The notes under the pieces are model-generated. The model ran no database searches. It was not told where the DNA came from and saw nothing but the letters and a program-made list of their open reading frames with translations. DNA of 64,000 nucleotides from Rhodocyclus tenuis (lineage in GTDB: Bacteria > Pseudomonadota > Gammaproteobacteria > Burkholderiales > Rhodocyclaceae): contig NZ_JACIGE010000005.1 of NCBI RefSeq assembly GCF_014197755.1, forward strand, positions 124,001-188,000. Reading direction: 5' to 3'. The translations under genes were made by a program, and so were the position numbers. Positions 1 through 10,247 of this stretch are shown piece after piece (the first letter of the stretch is position 1; each line of letters opens with the position of its first letter).

Positions 1-188
1 AGCGCCAGAAGCCATTGCGGACCTTTCTCTGTGGTGGTGGCAGGCGGGCTGGAGCACATGCCCAGCCCGTCGCGTATCGCCTGAACTTCCATTGACCACA
101 GTTGCGCTGCCGACAGGCTCAGCCAGACGAAGAGCAGGCACCAGGGCGAGGCTTTCCTGAGCTGAGTCCGTAGTTTTGCTGTCGCCAT
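1..188 (-). CDS. Partial small exported protein, possibly DUF2946-like (cut by left edge)
   Basis: The frame is open from an ATG at 188 to the window edge, about 62 residues, so the C-terminus is missing. The N-terminus is basic (MATAKLRTQLRKASPW), followed by a hydrophobic stretch at about residues 17-30 ending in SAAQ, which looks like a signal peptide or membrane anchor. Downstream is a short stretch with a single Cys (GLGMCSSPP). This layout recalls DUF2946 proteins, but I cannot confirm it without the C-terminal half. An alternative in-frame ATG lies at 203; a GGGAA sits 8 bases before the ATG at 188, which I prefer. Confidence 0.45.
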   Translation of the reverse strand, partial: MATAKLRTQLRKASPWCLLFVWLSLSAAQLWSMEVQAIRDGLGMCSSPPATTTEKGPQWLLA

Positions 189-321
189 CAGCGCTGTTCC
201 CATGCCGAAAATCCCGGTTCAATGTCCCGCATTGTTCGCTGCGCGAACGCCTTGGCGCCGCAGCGGTGCTACGACATATTTTTGTCAGGCAGGTTCTGGA
301 ATATTTCTAAGATTTTTCTCT

Positions 322-948
322 TCAGTCGATTTTCAGCCAGATTTCGTTGCGGCGCATGAACCACGGAACGAAGGGTGCGTTGTAGCGCGCGTAGATCGGG
401 CTGCCGCTGCTGCGCAGGCCGGCGGCTTCGATCCCCTTGCGCAGGAGGTCGAGGTGTTCGTTGTAGTTGCTGTCGCTCCAGCGCCCCGAGTAGCGGATCA
501 CGGCAAAGCGCTGGGCCGGCGTTCCCCTGAACTTGATGCGTGCGTCGAGCGGCTCGGGCAGGGTGTCGAGCGTGAACTCCGCCGGCATCTTGAACTGGAT
601 GACGAAGCCACCTTCGCTTGCGGCCTGCGTTACCGGCGTCGTCATGGCAATGGTTTTCGGCTCGGCGCTCTGCGTCACCGGCGTGGTCATGGCGATCTGC
701 CGCTCGCCCTTGTTCTTGCCGAAGATGTAGCCGGCGAGGATGCGAAAGCCCTGGTTGCCGGCCTCGTCGGCGTTGCCCGGAAGCGTGACTTCGGCAACCA
801 GATACGGCGCGTAATCGCGCACCTCGAAGCTCTCGTACTGGCGGACGACGGTGTAGGTCTTTTCAGGTGGCTCTTCGGCGGCGGGCGCGGGCGTGGTGGC
901 GGCGATCGCAAGGCCAAGCGTCGCGGCGATGGCAAGCACTAACTTCAT
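322..948 (-). CDS. SOUL-family heme-binding protein, exported
   Basis: 208 residues. The protein starts with a clear signal peptide (MKLVLAIAATLGLAIAATTP, likely cut after the APA at about 23), so it is probably periplasmic. The mature part has the SOUL/HBP pattern: an N-terminal YESFEVRDYAPYLVAEV strand region and the MTTPV signature. That signature occurs twice close together (IAMTTPVTQ at about 105 and 117), as in other SOUL proteins. Family members bind heme or porphyrin; the function in bacteria is poorly known. The start at 948 is chosen over the longer frame because it gives the signal peptide and has AAGGAA upstream. It is transcribed away from the urease operon and appears monocistronic. 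Confidence 0.85.
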   Translation of the reverse strand: MKLVLAIAATLGLAIAATTPAPAAEEPPEKTYTVVRQYESFEVRDYAPYLVAEVTLPGNADEAGNQGFRILAGYIFGKNKGERQIAMTTPVTQSAEPKTIAMTTPVTQAASEGGFVIQFKMPAEFTLDTLPEPLDARIKFRGTPAQRFAVIRYSGRWSDSNYNEHLDLLRKGIEAAGLRSSGSPIYARYNAPFVPWFMRRNEIWLKID

Positions 949-1190
949 GGGGAATTCCTTCGCGGGTGAGGTCGCTGCACGCAGACAACTGGCGCTCAGC
1001 GGGCCGGCAACAGCCAGCCAACTGGCAGGCAATAGCGGGGACAGTGCGGTGGGCAGCATCAGTGTGTGTTTCGACCGGCAATGGCGCCGCGCGTTGCATC
1101 GTTCTGCGCTCGCTGAGCAGCGATGCGTATCCGCGATCTGCGTACTCTTGCGTATTTCAATCACGCACGCCTTCCACGGATAATTGAGGG
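949..1190. promoter_or_regulatory. Divergent intergenic region between the SOUL gene and ureD
   Basis: 242 bases between two divergently transcribed genes, so it must hold both promoters. I see no convincing paired -35/-10 boxes and no clear operator palindrome. Frames crossing it are shadow extensions of the flanking genes. Confidence 0.4.
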
Positions 1191-2066
1191 ATGAATGTGT
1201 CCGTCCCACCGCCGCAACCGATGCCCGCAACGCTCAACGCTTGCTGGCAAGCCGAACTGCAGCTCGGCTTCGCGCGCCGCGGCGGGCAGACGCTGCTGTG
1301 CGAGAACCGTCATCGCGGCCCGCTGCGCGTGCAGAAGCCGCTCTACCCCGAGGGCGAAGCGGTGTGTCAGGCGATCCTGCTGCATCCGCCTTCCGGCATC
1401 GCCGGTGGCGACGATCTGCGCATTGCCGCAACGCTGGAGGCCGGCGCGCACGCGCAGCTGACCACGCCGGGGGCTGGCAAGTGGTATCGCTCGGGTGGCG
1501 CCGTCGCTTCGCAGGGCATCGACTTCGCGCTCGGCGCCGGCGCCGTGCTCGAATGGCTGCCGCAGGAAACCATCGTTTTCGACGGCGCACGCGCACGCAT
1601 GCAGACGCAGGTGTCGCTCGCCGCCGACGCCGCCTTCATCGGCTGGGACATCCTCTGTCTTGGCCGTGCCGCCGCCGGCGAGCGCTTTGTGAGCGGCCAT
1701 TTCGATCTGCGCTATCGCATCGAGCGCGACGGCGCGCCGCTGTGGCTCGAGCGCGGCAGCTTTGCCGGCGACGACGCCATGCTCGCCAGCGCCGCCGGCT
1801 GGGCGGGGCGTTCGGTCAGCGGCGCGCTGCTGCTGGCTTTCCCCGGCCTGCCGCAACAAGCCGCCGAACTGCTCGCCGCCTGCCGCCAGAGCGCGCCGGT
1901 CGATGGCGCCGCGCACGCACTGACGGCGCCGCCGGGCCTGCTCATCGCGCGCTACCTCGGCGACAGCAGCGAAGCCGCGCGCCACTGGTTCGCCGCGCTG
2001 TGGACGATCCTGCGCCCGGCGTACTGTGGCCGCCCGGCCGTGCCACCCCGAATCTGGAACACCTGA
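1191..2066 (+). CDS. ureD: Urease accessory protein UreD
   Basis: 291 residues, normal for UreD (UreH). It forms the UreD-UreF-UreG complex that delivers nickel to apo-urease. Supporting motifs are the N-terminal [25 protein letters not shown] and the [14 protein letters not shown] block, followed by [11 protein letters not shown]. It is the first gene of the ureDABCEFG operon, with ureA 10 bases downstream. The start is ambiguous: the GAGGG at 1186-1190 directly abuts the ATG at 1191, so the in-frame GTG at 1197, at ideal spacing, may be used instead. Confidence 0.95.
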   Translation: MNVSVPPPQPMPATLNACWQAELQLGFARRGGQTLLCENRHRGPLRVQKPLYPEGEAVCQAILLHPPSGIAGGDDLRIAATLEAGAHAQLTTPGAGKWYRSGGAVASQGIDFALGAGAVLEWLPQETIVFDGARARMQTQVSLAADAAFIGWDILCLGRAAAGERFVSGHFDLRYRIERDGAPLWLERGSFAGDDAMLASAAGWAGRSVSGALLLAFPGLPQQAAELLAACRQSAPVDGAAHALTAPPGLLIARYLGDSSEAARHWFAALWTILRPAYCGRPAVPPRIWNT

Positions 2067-2076
2067 GGACTTCATC

Positions 2077-2379
2077 ATGGAACTTACCCCCCGCGAGAAA
2101 GACAAGCTCTTGATCTTCACCGCCGGCCTGCTCGCCGAACGGCGCCGCGCGCGCGGTCTCAAGCTCAACTACCCGGAAGCCGTCGCGCTGATCACCTGTG
2201 CCATCCTCGAAGGCGCGCGCGACGGGCGCAGCGTCGCCGAGCTGATGCACGAGGGAACGAAAGTGCTGACGCGCGCCGACGTGATGGACGGCATCGCCGA
2301 GCTGATTCCCGAAATCCAGGTCGAAGCGACCTTCCCCGACGGCACCAAGCTGGTGACCGTGCATCACCCGATCGTCTGA
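2077..2379 (+). CDS. ureA: Urease subunit gamma
   Basis: 100 residues, exactly the usual UreA length. It begins [20 protein letters not shown] and contains [14 protein letters not shown] and the conserved [17 protein letters not shown] segment. It forms the (alpha-beta-gamma)3 urease with UreB and UreC, which hydrolyses urea to ammonia and carbamate in the cytoplasm. The start at 2077 follows a GAGGA at 2065-2069; a longer in-frame extension overlapping ureD has no family support. Confidence 0.97.
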   Translation: MELTPREKDKLLIFTAGLLAERRRARGLKLNYPEAVALITCAILEGARDGRSVAELMHEGTKVLTRADVMDGIAELIPEIQVEATFPDGTKLVTVHHPIV

Positions 2380-2389
2380 GGAAAACACG

Positions 2390-2695
2390 ATGATTCCCGG
2401 AGAACTCCTCGCCGAGGCAGGCGACATCGAACTCAACGCCGGCCGTCCGACGCTCGTGCTGACGGTGGCCAACACCGGCGACCGGCCGATCCAGGTCGGC
2501 TCGCACTACCACTTCTTCGAGACCAACGCGGCGCTCGCTTTCGACCGTGACGCCGCGCGCGGCTACCGGCTCGACATCGCCGCCGGCACCGCCGTGCGTT
2601 TCGAGCCGGGGCAGACACGCACCGTGCAGCTCGTTGCGCTGGCCGGGCTGCGTCAGGTCTATGGCTTCCGTGGCCTCGTTCAGGGAGAGCTGTGA
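2390..2695 (+). CDS. ureB: Urease subunit beta
   Basis: 101 residues, normal for UreB. Typical segments are [35 protein letters not shown] and [16 protein letters not shown], ending [11 protein letters not shown]. It is a structural subunit packing against UreC. The stop codon overlaps the ureC start (TGATG at 2693-2697), so the two are probably translationally coupled. Confidence 0.97.
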   Translation: MIPGELLAEAGDIELNAGRPTLVLTVANTGDRPIQVGSHYHFFETNAALAFDRDAARGYRLDIAAGTAVRFEPGQTRTVQLVALAGLRQVYGFRGLVQGEL

Positions 2696-4428
2696 TGGCG
2701 AACAGCATTTCGCGGCAGGCGTATGCCGAAATGTTCGGCCCGACCTTTGCCGACGGTCGCGGCGACCGCCTGCGTCTGGCCGATACCGGCCTGATCATCG
2801 AGGTTGAAAAGGACTACACGATCTTCGGCGAAGAAGTGAAGTTCGGCGGCGGCAAGGTCATCCGCGACGGCATGGGGCAGGGCCAGCACGTTTCCGCCGA
2901 AACCGTCGATACGGTGATTACCAACGCGCTGATCGTCGACGCCGTCACCGGCATCGTCAAAGCCGACATCGGCATCAAGGACGGCCGCATCGCCGCCATC
3001 GGCAAGGCCGGCAACCCCGACATCCAGCCAGGCGTGAGCATCGTCGTCGGTCCCGGCACCGAGGTCATCGCTGGCGAAGGCATGATCGTCACCGCTGGCG
3101 GCATCGACAGCCACATCCACTTCATCTGTCCGCAGCAGATCGAGGAAGCGCTGATGTCGGGCGTCACCACCATGATCGGCGGCGGCACCGGCCCGGCCAC
3201 CGGCACCTTCGCCACCACCTGCACGCCGGGGCCGTGGCACATCCACCGCATGCTCGAAGCCGCCGACGCCTTCCCGATGAACCTCGGCTTCCTCGGCAAG
3301 GGCAACGCCAGCCTGCCCGACGCGCTGCGCGAACAGGTCGCCGCCGGCGCCATGGGCTTGAAGCTGCACGAGGACTGGGGCACCACACCGGCCGCCATCG
3401 ACTGCTGCCTCTCGGTTGCCGACGAGATGGACGTGCAGGTGGCGATCCACTCCGACACGCTCAACGAATCGGGCTTCGTCGAGGAGACGCTCGCCGCCTT
3501 CAAGGGCCGCACCATCCACACCTTCCACACCGAAGGTGCCGGCGGCGGCCACGCGCCGGACATCATCAAGGCCGCCGGCCTGCCCAACGTGCTGCCGAGT
3601 TCGACCAACCCGACCATGCCGTACACGGTGAACACCATCGACGAGCATCTCGACATGCTGATGGTTTGCCACCACCTCGACCCGAGCATCGCCGAGGACA
3701 TCGCCTTCGCCGAATCGCGCATCCGCCGCGAGACGATCGCCGCTGAAGACATCCTGCACGACCTCGGCGCCTTCTCGATGATGAGTTCCGACTCGCAGGC
3801 GATGGGCCGCGTCGGCGAAGTGATCATCCGCACCTGGCAGACGGCGCACAAGATGAAGGCGCAGCGCGGCACGCTGCCCGAAGATATGGGAAGTGACGGC
3901 GGCGCGCGCAACGACAACTTCCGGGTGAAGCGCTACATCGCCAAGTACACGATCAACCCGGCGCTGACGCACGGCATCGCGCACACCGTCGGCTCGCTCG
4001 AAGTCGGCAAACTCGCCGATCTGGTGCTGTGGAAGCCGGCCTTCTTCGGCGTCAAGCCGAGCCTGATCTTGAAGGGCGGGATGATCGCCGCCGCTGCCAT
4101 GGGCGACCCCAACGCCTCGATCCCGACGCCGCAGCCGGTGCATTACCGGCCAATGTTCGGCAGCTTCGGCAAGGCCCTGAAAACCTCGGTCACCTTCGTC
4201 TCGCAAGCGGCGCTCGACAACCCGGCGGTTGCCGCGCTTAGGCTGGCCAAGCCGCTGGTCGCCGTGTCCGGCACGCGCACTCTCAAAAAGTCGGACATGG
4301 TGCACAACGGCGCCACGCCGGAAATCAGCGTTGATCCCGAAACCTACGTGGTCAAGGCCGATGGCGTGCATCTCGTCTGCGAGCCGGCGAGCGAGCTGCC
4401 GCTGGCGCAACGCTACTTCCTGTTCTGA
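2695..4428 (+). CDS. ureC: Urease subunit alpha (catalytic)
   Basis: 577 residues. It is the nickel-containing amidohydrolase subunit that hydrolyses urea. All active-site residues are in place with a constant +6 offset from the Klebsiella numbering: nickel ligands in HIHF (H140, H142), the carbamylated lysine in GLKLHEDWG (K223), the mobile-flap Cys-His in MVCHHLD (C325, H326) and D366 in SSDSQAMGR. The ATG at 2695 overlaps the ureB stop; a GTG three bases upstream would only add one residue. This is a full-length enzyme expected to be active. Confidence 0.98.
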   Translation: MANSISRQAYAEMFGPTFADGRGDRLRLADTGLIIEVEKDYTIFGEEVKFGGGKVIRDGMGQGQHVSAETVDTVITNALIVDAVTGIVKADIGIKDGRIAAIGKAGNPDIQPGVSIVVGPGTEVIAGEGMIVTAGGIDSHIHFICPQQIEEALMSGVTTMIGGGTGPATGTFATTCTPGPWHIHRMLEAADAFPMNLGFLGKGNASLPDALREQVAAGAMGLKLHEDWGTTPAAIDCCLSVADEMDVQVAIHSDTLNESGFVEETLAAFKGRTIHTFHTEGAGGGHAPDIIKAAGLPNVLPSSTNPTMPYTVNTIDEHLDMLMVCHHLDPSIAEDIAFAESRIRRETIAAEDILHDLGAFSMMSSDSQAMGRVGEVIIRTWQTAHKMKAQRGTLPEDMGSDGGARNDNFRVKRYIAKYTINPALTHGIAHTVGSLEVGKLADLVLWKPAFFGVKPSLILKGGMIAAAAMGDPNASIPTPQPVHYRPMFGSFGKALKTSVTFVSQAALDNPAVAALRLAKPLVAVSGTRTLKKSDMVHNGATPEISVDPETYVVKADGVHLVCEPASELPLAQRYFLF

Positions 4429-4465
4429 TCCCGCTTCTGTTCCCGTTCCCAAACGACGACCCACC

Positions 4466-5104
4466 ATGCTCACCCTCACCCGCAAGACCGCGCAAACGCC
4501 GACCGATTCGGTCGCGCTCGCCTACGACGAACGCAAGCGCAGCCGCCTGAAAGTCACGCTCGCCTCGGGCGTCGACGCCGGCATCTTTCTCGAACGCGGC
4601 GACCACCTGCACGGCGGCGACCGCCTGCTGTCCGAAGACGGCCGCGTCGTCGTCGAAGTCGTCGCCGCGCCCGAACTGCTGATCGAAGCCTTTGCCGACG
4701 ATCCCTTGCTCTTCGCGCGCGCCGCCTACCATCTCGGCAACCGCCACATTCCGCTGCAGATCGTCGCCGAAGGGCGGGGCGGCCGCCTCTTGTTCCAGAC
4801 CGACCATGTGCTCGCCGACATGCTGCGCGGGCTCGGCTGCGTCGTCGGTGAAGCAGAGGCGCCGTTCCAGCCCGAAGCGGGCGCTTACGGCGCACACGGC
4901 GGCCACCATCACCACGGCCACGACGACGATGGTGGCGACACACATGCACACGGCCATGCTCACGGACACGCGCATGAGCACGGCCACGCCGACGAGCACA
5001 GCCACGATAAGCACGCCCAAGACACGCACGCGCCGGACCTGCACAACCCCGGCCACGGCCCGCATCGCTCGCTGCCGAAAATCCACCAGTTCAAGTCGGG
5101 CTGA
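4466..5104 (+). CDS. ureE: Urease accessory nickel chaperone UreE with long His-rich tail
   Basis: 212 residues. The N-terminal part (RKRSRLKVTLASGVDAGIFL, AYHLGNRHIPLQI) is the UreE fold, and the conserved internal metal-site region includes FQTDHVLADML. UreE hands nickel to UreG. The last 70 or so residues hold about 22 histidines (GGHHHHGH, then HAHGHAHGHAHEHGH), so the protein probably also stores nickel. The start at 4466 is the ATG giving the family N-terminus; the longer open frame upstream runs inside ureC and is a shadow. Confidence 0.95.
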   Translation: MLTLTRKTAQTPTDSVALAYDERKRSRLKVTLASGVDAGIFLERGDHLHGGDRLLSEDGRVVVEVVAAPELLIEAFADDPLLFARAAYHLGNRHIPLQIVAEGRGGRLLFQTDHVLADMLRGLGCVVGEAEAPFQPEAGAYGAHGGHHHHGHDDDGGDTHAHGHAHGHAHEHGHADEHSHDKHAQDTHAPDLHNPGHGPHRSLPKIHQFKSG

Positions 5105-5116
5105 GGCGTACGCCGC

Positions 5117-5833
5117 GTGACTTCGCTGGCTCTCGTCCGCCTGTTGCAACTCGCCAGCCCGGCGCTGCCGGTAGGCGCCTACACCTACTCGCAGGGGCTG
5201 GAGTGGGCGGTCGAAACGGGCGTCGTCGGCAACGAGGCCGCCGCCGGCCGCTGGGTCGGCGACCTGCTCACGCATTCGATCGGCCGCTACGAGGCGCCGC
5301 TGCTGGCGCGTCTGCTGGTCTTGTGGTCGGCGCAAGTGGGCACTGACATCAGCGCCACGGCGAGCCCGGCCGCCAGCGAAATCATCCGCCTCAATGCCGA
5401 CTTTCTCGCCAGCCGCGAGAGCGCCGAACTGCGTGCCGAAACGCTGCAGATGGGCTTCTCGTTGAAGCGCCTGCTCGCCGACCTGCGCGACGCCGATCTG
5501 GCGCCGGTGCACTCGCTGCTCGCCGCGCTGCCCGAAGTGGCTTTCCCGACCGCCTGGGCGGGCATTGCCGCCGCCTGGCGCATCGCGCCGGAAGCAGCGA
5601 CCGCCGCCTACCTGTGGTCCTGGGCCGAAAATCAGGTGATGGCGGCGCTCAAGGCCGTGCCGCTCGGCCAGGCTGCCGGCCAGCGCCTGCTCGCCGAACT
5701 GGCAGCACGCATCCCGGCGGTGGCGCAGGCGGCGCAGACGCTGCCCGAAGACGCGTGGTGCAACTTCACGCCGGCCTTTGCCATCGCCAGTTCCCTCCAC
5801 GAAACCCAATACTCGCGACTGTTCCGCTCATGA
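5117..5833 (+). CDS. ureF: Urease accessory protein UreF
   Basis: 238 residues, starting with GTG. The N-terminus [20 protein letters not shown] is the UreF signature, followed by [11 protein letters not shown] and a C-terminal [10 protein letters not shown]. UreF bridges UreD and UreG in the nickel-insertion complex. Its stop overlaps the ureG start (ATGA at 5830-5833). Nothing unusual was seen. Confidence 0.95.
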   Translation: MTSLALVRLLQLASPALPVGAYTYSQGLEWAVETGVVGNEAAAGRWVGDLLTHSIGRYEAPLLARLLVLWSAQVGTDISATASPAASEIIRLNADFLASRESAELRAETLQMGFSLKRLLADLRDADLAPVHSLLAALPEVAFPTAWAGIAAAWRIAPEAATAAYLWSWAENQVMAALKAVPLGQAAGQRLLAELAARIPAVAQAAQTLPEDAWCNFTPAFAIASSLHETQYSRLFRS

Positions 5834-6447
5834 CCTCAAACAAAGCTCCCCTGCGCGTCGGTATCGGCGGCCCCGTCGGTTCCGGCAAGACGGCGCTGAC
5901 GCTGGCGCTGTGCCTCGCGCTGCGCGACCGCATCGACATGGCCGTCGTCACCAACGACATCTACACCGCCGAGGACGCCAAATTCCTCGTCAATCACTCG
6001 GCGCTGGCGCCCGAGCGCATCATCGGCGTCGAAACCGGCGGCTGTCCGCACACCGCCATCCGCGAGGATGCGTCGATCAACCTCGAAGCCGTCGACCGCC
6101 TGCAGCGCGCTTTTCCTTCGGTTGAGCTGATCCTGATCGAATCGGGCGGCGACAACCTCGCGGCAACCTTCTCGCCCGAGCTTTCCGACCTGACGCTGTA
6201 CGTGATCGACGTTGCCGCCGGCGAGAAGATTCCGCGCAAGGGCGGGCCCGGCATCACCAAATCCGATCTGCTGGTGATCAACAAGATCGACCTCGCGCCG
6301 ATGGTCGGCGCCTCGCTCGAGGTGATGGCGCACGACGCGAAGGTGCAGCGCGGCACGCGGCCCTTCGTGTTCACCAACCTGAAAAGCGGTGAAGGACTGC
6401 AGTCGGTGATCGACTTCGTGCTCGAACGCGGCATGCTGAGCGCGTAA
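5830..6447 (+). CDS. ureG: Urease accessory GTPase UreG
   Basis: 205 residues. It is a SIMIBI-class GTPase that powers nickel delivery to urease. The P-loop [12 protein letters not shown] lies near residue 12, the metal-binding CPH motif is in [15 protein letters not shown], and the base-recognition NKID is in [11 protein letters not shown]. It starts by ATGA overlap with ureF. It is the last gene of the operon; no strong terminator follows. No nickel or urea transporter is present beside the operon in this window. Confidence 0.97.
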   Translation: MTSNKAPLRVGIGGPVGSGKTALTLALCLALRDRIDMAVVTNDIYTAEDAKFLVNHSALAPERIIGVETGGCPHTAIREDASINLEAVDRLQRAFPSVELILIESGGDNLAATFSPELSDLTLYVIDVAAGEKIPRKGGPGITKSDLLVINKIDLAPMVGASLEVMAHDAKVQRGTRPFVFTNLKSGEGLQSVIDFVLERGMLSA

Positions 6448-6500
6448 GCGAAAAGCCGCGCCGCAAGGCTCGGCAAGACGGCGTTTCCCCGGTTAAAATT

Positions 6501-6518
6501 CAATACGCAACAGTATTG
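6501..6518. promoter_or_regulatory. Short palindrome upstream of pyruvate carboxylase
   Basis: CAATAC, 6-base spacer, GTATTG forms a 6-base inverted repeat in an AT-richer patch about 155 bases before pyc. It could be an operator, but the arms are short and no matching copy was noticed elsewhere. Confidence 0.22.
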
Positions 6519-6673
6519 CCGCAGTGCGCAAATTGGCGCCGGTTTGGCCGTGATTTCGGCACCGGATCGCCTCGTTTGCTGGCACTATCGCGTTTTTTAC
6601 GGCGCCGCCCGCGCGGCGCCGTGCAGCAATGGCCCACAGAAGGCCGCACTTGAATCCGGGGGGAGTCACCGTC

Positions 6674-9600
6674 ATGAAAATCCGCAAGATCCTGATCGCC
6701 AACCGTTCGGAGATCGCCATCCGCGTCATGCGCGCGGCCACCGAGCTTGGCATCCGCACCGTCGGCATCTATTCGAACGAAGACCGCTTTGCCTTGCACC
6801 GCTTCAAGGCGGACGAAAGCTATCTGGTCGGCGCCGGCAAGAAACCGATTTCGGCCTACCTCGACATCGACGACATCATCCGCATCGCCAAACAGGCGAA
6901 GGTCGATGCCATCCACCCCGGCTACGGTCTGCTGTCGGAAAACCCGGATTTCGCCGAAGCCTGCGCCAGGAACGGCATCGCCTTCATTGGCCCGACGCCG
7001 GAAGTGATGCGCACGCTCGGCAACAAGGTGGCGGCGCGCAACGCGGCGGTGGCCGCCGGCGTGCCGGTAATGCCGGCGACCGGCCCGCTGCCGGCTGACT
7101 TTGCCGAAGCCGCGAAACTCGCCGCCGAGATCGGCTACCCGCTGATGCTCAAGGCCAGCTGGGGCGGCGGTGGCCGCGGCATGCGCGTGATCGAATCCGA
7201 AGCCGACCTCGCCGCGCTGCTCGACGTTGCCCGCCGCGAAGCCGGCGCCGCCTTCGGCAACGACGAGGTCTATCTGGAAAAGCTGGTGCGCAACGCGCGC
7301 CACGTCGAAGTGCAGATCCTTGGCGACCGCCACCATCAGGCCGTGCACCTCTTCGAGCGCGACTGTTCGGTGCAGCGGCGCAACCAGAAGGTCGTCGAAC
7401 GCGCGCCGGCGCCCTACCTCGACGCCGCCGGCCGCGAAGCGCTGTGCAGCGCCGCGCTGAAGCTCGCGCGCGCCGTCAATTACACGCACGCCGGCACCGT
7501 CGAATTCCTCATGGACGGCGACACCGGCAAGTTCTACTTCATCGAGGTGAACCCGCGCATCCAGGTCGAGCACACCGTTACCGAGCAGGTGACCGGCATC
7601 GACATCGTCAAGGCGCAGATTCACATCACCGAAGGCGCCAGGATCGGCACGCCCGAAAGCGGCGTGCCGGCGCAGGCCGACATTCATCTGAACGGTTACG
7701 CGCTGCAATGCCGCGTCACCACCGAAGACCCGGAAAACAACTTCACGCCGGACTACGGCAAGATCGCCACCTACCGCAGCGCTGCCGGCTTCGGCATCCG
7801 CCTCGACGCCGGCACCGCCTACGCCGGCGCGGTGATCACGCCCTATTACGACTCGCTGCTGGTCAAGGTGACGGCGTGGGCGCCGAGCAGCGGCGAAGCC
7901 ATTCACCGCATGGACCGCGCGCTGCGCGAGTTCCGCGTGCGCGGGCTGGCGACCAACCTGCACTTCCTCGAAAACCTGATCAACCATCCGGCCTTCATCT
8001 CCGGCGAGTGTTCGACGCGCTTCATCGACACCACGCCCGAGCTGTTCCACTTCCCCAAGCGGCGCGACCGCGCCACGCGCCTGCTGCGCTTTGTCGGCGA
8101 CGTAATCGTCAACGGCAACGACGAAATGAAGGGCCGCACGCTGCCGAAGCTGCCGCTGTCGGCGCCGCTGCTGCCGGCCACCGACCTCGCCATCGCGCCG
8201 CCGCCCGGCAGCCGCGACCGCCTCAAGGAACTCGGCGCCCGCGGCTTCGCCGAGTGGATGCGCAACGAGGAACGCATCCTCATCACCGACACCACCATGC
8301 GCGACGCGCACCAGTCGCTGTTCGCCACGCGCATGCGCACCGCCGACATGCTGGCGATTGCGCCGCACTACGCGCGCCAGTTGCCGGAACTGTTTTCGCT
8401 CGAATGCTGGGGCGGCGCCACCTTTGACGTGGCCATGCGCTTCTTGAAGGAAGACCCGTGGGAGCGGCTGCACAAGCTGCGCCAGGCGGCGCCGAACATC
8501 CTCTTCCAGATGCTGCTGCGCGCCTCCAACGCCGTCGGCTACACCAACTACGCCGACAACGTCGTTCGCCAGTTCGTGCAGCAGGCGGCCAAGGAGGGCA
8601 TCGATGTCTTCCGCGTCTTTGATTCGCTCAACTGGGTCGACAACATGCGCGTCGCCATGGACGCGGTGCAGGAATCGGGCGCCCTGTGCGAAGCGGCGAT
8701 CTGCTACACCGGCGACATCTTCGACAGCAGCCGGCCGAAGTACAACCTCAAATACTACGTGGACATGGCCAAGCAGCTGGAAAAGGCCGGTGCGCACATC
8801 CTCGGCATCAAGGACATGGCCGGCGTCTGCCGGCCGCGCGCGGCGCGCGCGCTGGTGAAAGCGCTGAAGGAAGAGGTCGGCCTGCCGATCCACTTCCACA
8901 CGCACGACACCTCGGGCGGCTCGATCGCCAGCGTGCTGGCGATGGTCGAGGCCGGCGTCGACGCAGTCGATGGTGCCATGGATTCGATGAGCGGGCTGAC
9001 CTCGCAGCCGAGCCTCGGCGCGCTGGTGGCGGCGCTCGAAGGCGATCCGCGCAGCCCCGGCTTCACCGCGCAGAAGCTGCAACCCTTCGCCCGCTACTGG
9101 GAAGGCGTGCGCCGCTACTACGCGCCTTTCGAGGCCGACATCCGCTCGGGCACCTCGGACGTCTACCGCCACGAAATGCCCGGCGGCCAATACACCAACC
9201 TGCGCGAGCAGGCGCGTGCGATGGGCCTCGAACACCGCTGGGATGAGGTATCGCAGGGCTACGCCGACGTGAACCAGCTGTTCGGCGACATCGTCAAGGT
9301 GACGCCGTCGTCCAAGGTGGTCGGCGACATGGCGCTGTTCATGGTCGCCAACGAGCTGACGCCGGCCGAAGTGGCCGACCCGGCGAAGGAAATTGCCTTC
9401 CCCGAATCGGTGATCTCGCTCTTCCGCGGCGAGATGGGCTACCCCGCCGACGGCTTCCCGCCGGCGCTGCAGGCGAAAGTGCTCAAGGACCGCAAGCCGC
9501 TGCCCGGCCGCGCCGGCGCCGACATTCCGCCGGTGGATCTCGAAGCCGCGCGCGCGCAGGCCGAAAAGCGCGTCGACCGGCACATCAACGACAACGACCT

Positions 9601-10117
9601 CGCCTCCTACCTGATGTATCCCAAGGTCTTTGCCGACTTTGCCGAACACCAGCGCCATTTCGGCGACGTCTCGCTGGTGCCGACGCCGCTGTTCTTCTAC
9701 GGCATGAGCGCGCGCGAGGAAGTCACCATCGAAATCGACCCCGGCAAGGCGCTGATCGTGCGCCTGATCGGCCGCACCGAGCCCGACGAGGACGGCATGG
9801 TCAAGCTGTTCTTCGAGCTCAACGGCCAGCCGCGCACCGTGCGCGTGCCGAAGAAGGGCGCCGTCGTCTCGTCGCAGACCGCACCGAAGGCCGAGCCCGG
9901 CAACCCGAACCACGTCGCCGCGCCGATGCCGGGAATGGTCGGCACCGTGCTGGTCAAGGCCGGCCAGACCGTGAGCAAGGGCAGCCCGCTACTGTCGATC
10001 GAAGCGATGAAGATGGAAACGATGATCACCGCCGAACGCGACGCAACGGTAGTGCGCGTTCACGTCGCCTCCGGCAGCCGCATCGAGGCGAAGGACTTGC
10101 TGGTGGAGTTGGGGTGA
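6674..10117 (+). CDS. pyc: Pyruvate carboxylase, single-chain
   Basis: 1147 residues, the usual length for one-polypeptide pyruvate carboxylase. It makes oxaloacetate from pyruvate, bicarbonate and ATP, replenishing the TCA cycle. Domains in order: biotin carboxylase (about 1-455; KILIANRSEIAIRVMRAA, ATP-grasp GGGGRGMRVI, FIEVNPRIQVEHTVTE), carboxyltransferase (from about 537; DTTMRDAHQSLFATRMRT) and C-terminal biotinyl domain with EAMKMET (biotin lysine K1113). A longer frame begins at 6629, but the ATG at 6674 gives the family N-terminus behind a GGGGGAG. It stands alone and is followed by a terminator. Confidence 0.97.
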   Translation: MKIRKILIANRSEIAIRVMRAATELGIRTVGIYSNEDRFALHRFKADESYLVGAGKKPISAYLDIDDIIRIAKQAKVDAIHPGYGLLSENPDFAEACARNGIAFIGPTPEVMRTLGNKVAARNAAVAAGVPVMPATGPLPADFAEAAKLAAEIGYPLMLKASWGGGGRGMRVIESEADLAALLDVARREAGAAFGNDEVYLEKLVRNARHVEVQILGDRHHQAVHLFERDCSVQRRNQKVVERAPAPYLDAAGREALCSAALKLARAVNYTHAGTVEFLMDGDTGKFYFIEVNPRIQVEHTVTEQVTGIDIVKAQIHITEGARIGTPESGVPAQADIHLNGYALQCRVTTEDPENNFTPDYGKIATYRSAAGFGIRLDAGTAYAGAVITPYYDSLLVKVTAWAPSSGEAIHRMDRALREFRVRGLATNLHFLENLINHPAFISGECSTRFIDTTPELFHFPKRRDRATRLLRFVGDVIVNGNDEMKGRTLPKLPLSAPLLPATDLAIAPPPGSRDRLKELGARGFAEWMRNEERILITDTTMRDAHQSLFATRMRTADMLAIAPHYARQLPELFSLECWGGATFDVAMRFLKEDPWERLHKLRQAAPNILFQMLLRASNAVGYTNYADNVVRQFVQQAAKEGIDVFRVFDSLNWVDNMRVAMDAVQESGALCEAAICYTGDIFDSSRPKYNLKYYVDMAKQLEKAGAHILGIKDMAGVCRPRAARALVKALKEEVGLPIHFHTHDTSGGSIASVLAMVEAGVDAVDGAMDSMSGLTSQPSLGALVAALEGDPRSPGFTAQKLQPFARYWEGVRRYYAPFEADIRSGTSDVYRHEMPGGQYTNLREQARAMGLEHRWDEVSQGYADVNQLFGDIVKVTPSSKVVGDMALFMVANELTPAEVADPAKEIAFPESVISLFRGEMGYPADGFPPALQAKVLKDRKPLPGRAGADIPPVDLEAARAQAEKRVDRHINDNDLASYLMYPKVFADFAEHQRHFGDVSLVPTPLFFYGMSAREEVTIEIDPGKALIVRLIGRTEPDEDGMVKLFFELNGQPRTVRVPKKGAVVSSQTAPKAEPGNPNHVAAPMPGMVGTVLVKAGQTVSKGSPLLSIEAMKMETMITAERDATVVRVHVASGSRIEAKDLLVELG

Positions 10118-10160
10118 GGTCTGACTAGCGGCGGCAGTTAGCCGCCAGGAGAAGCAAGGG

Positions 10161-10189
10161 ACGGCCCGCAGGAATGCGGGCCGTTTTTT
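10161..10189 (+). terminator. Rho-independent terminator after pyc
   Basis: A perfect 10-base stem (ACGGCCCGCA / TGCGGGCCGT) with a GGAA loop is followed by a run of Ts. It closes pyc and marks the left border of the AT-rich island. Confidence 0.93.
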
Positions 10190-10247
10190 AGTTAGTGTAT
10201 TTTCGCTTTCTAGCGGTACATGCGTTCGAAAAAACAATGAGGTTATT

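Noticed and set aside
4900-5080. Tandem repeat or CRISPR-like array in ureE
   Set aside because: The repetitive bases are codons of the His-rich UreE tail, not separated identical repeats.
6500-9913. 1137-residue open frame on the minus strand opposite pyruvate carboxylase
   Set aside because: Composition is Arg/Ala/Gly/His-heavy with no motif; it is the antisense shadow of a strongly supported gene in GC-rich DNA.
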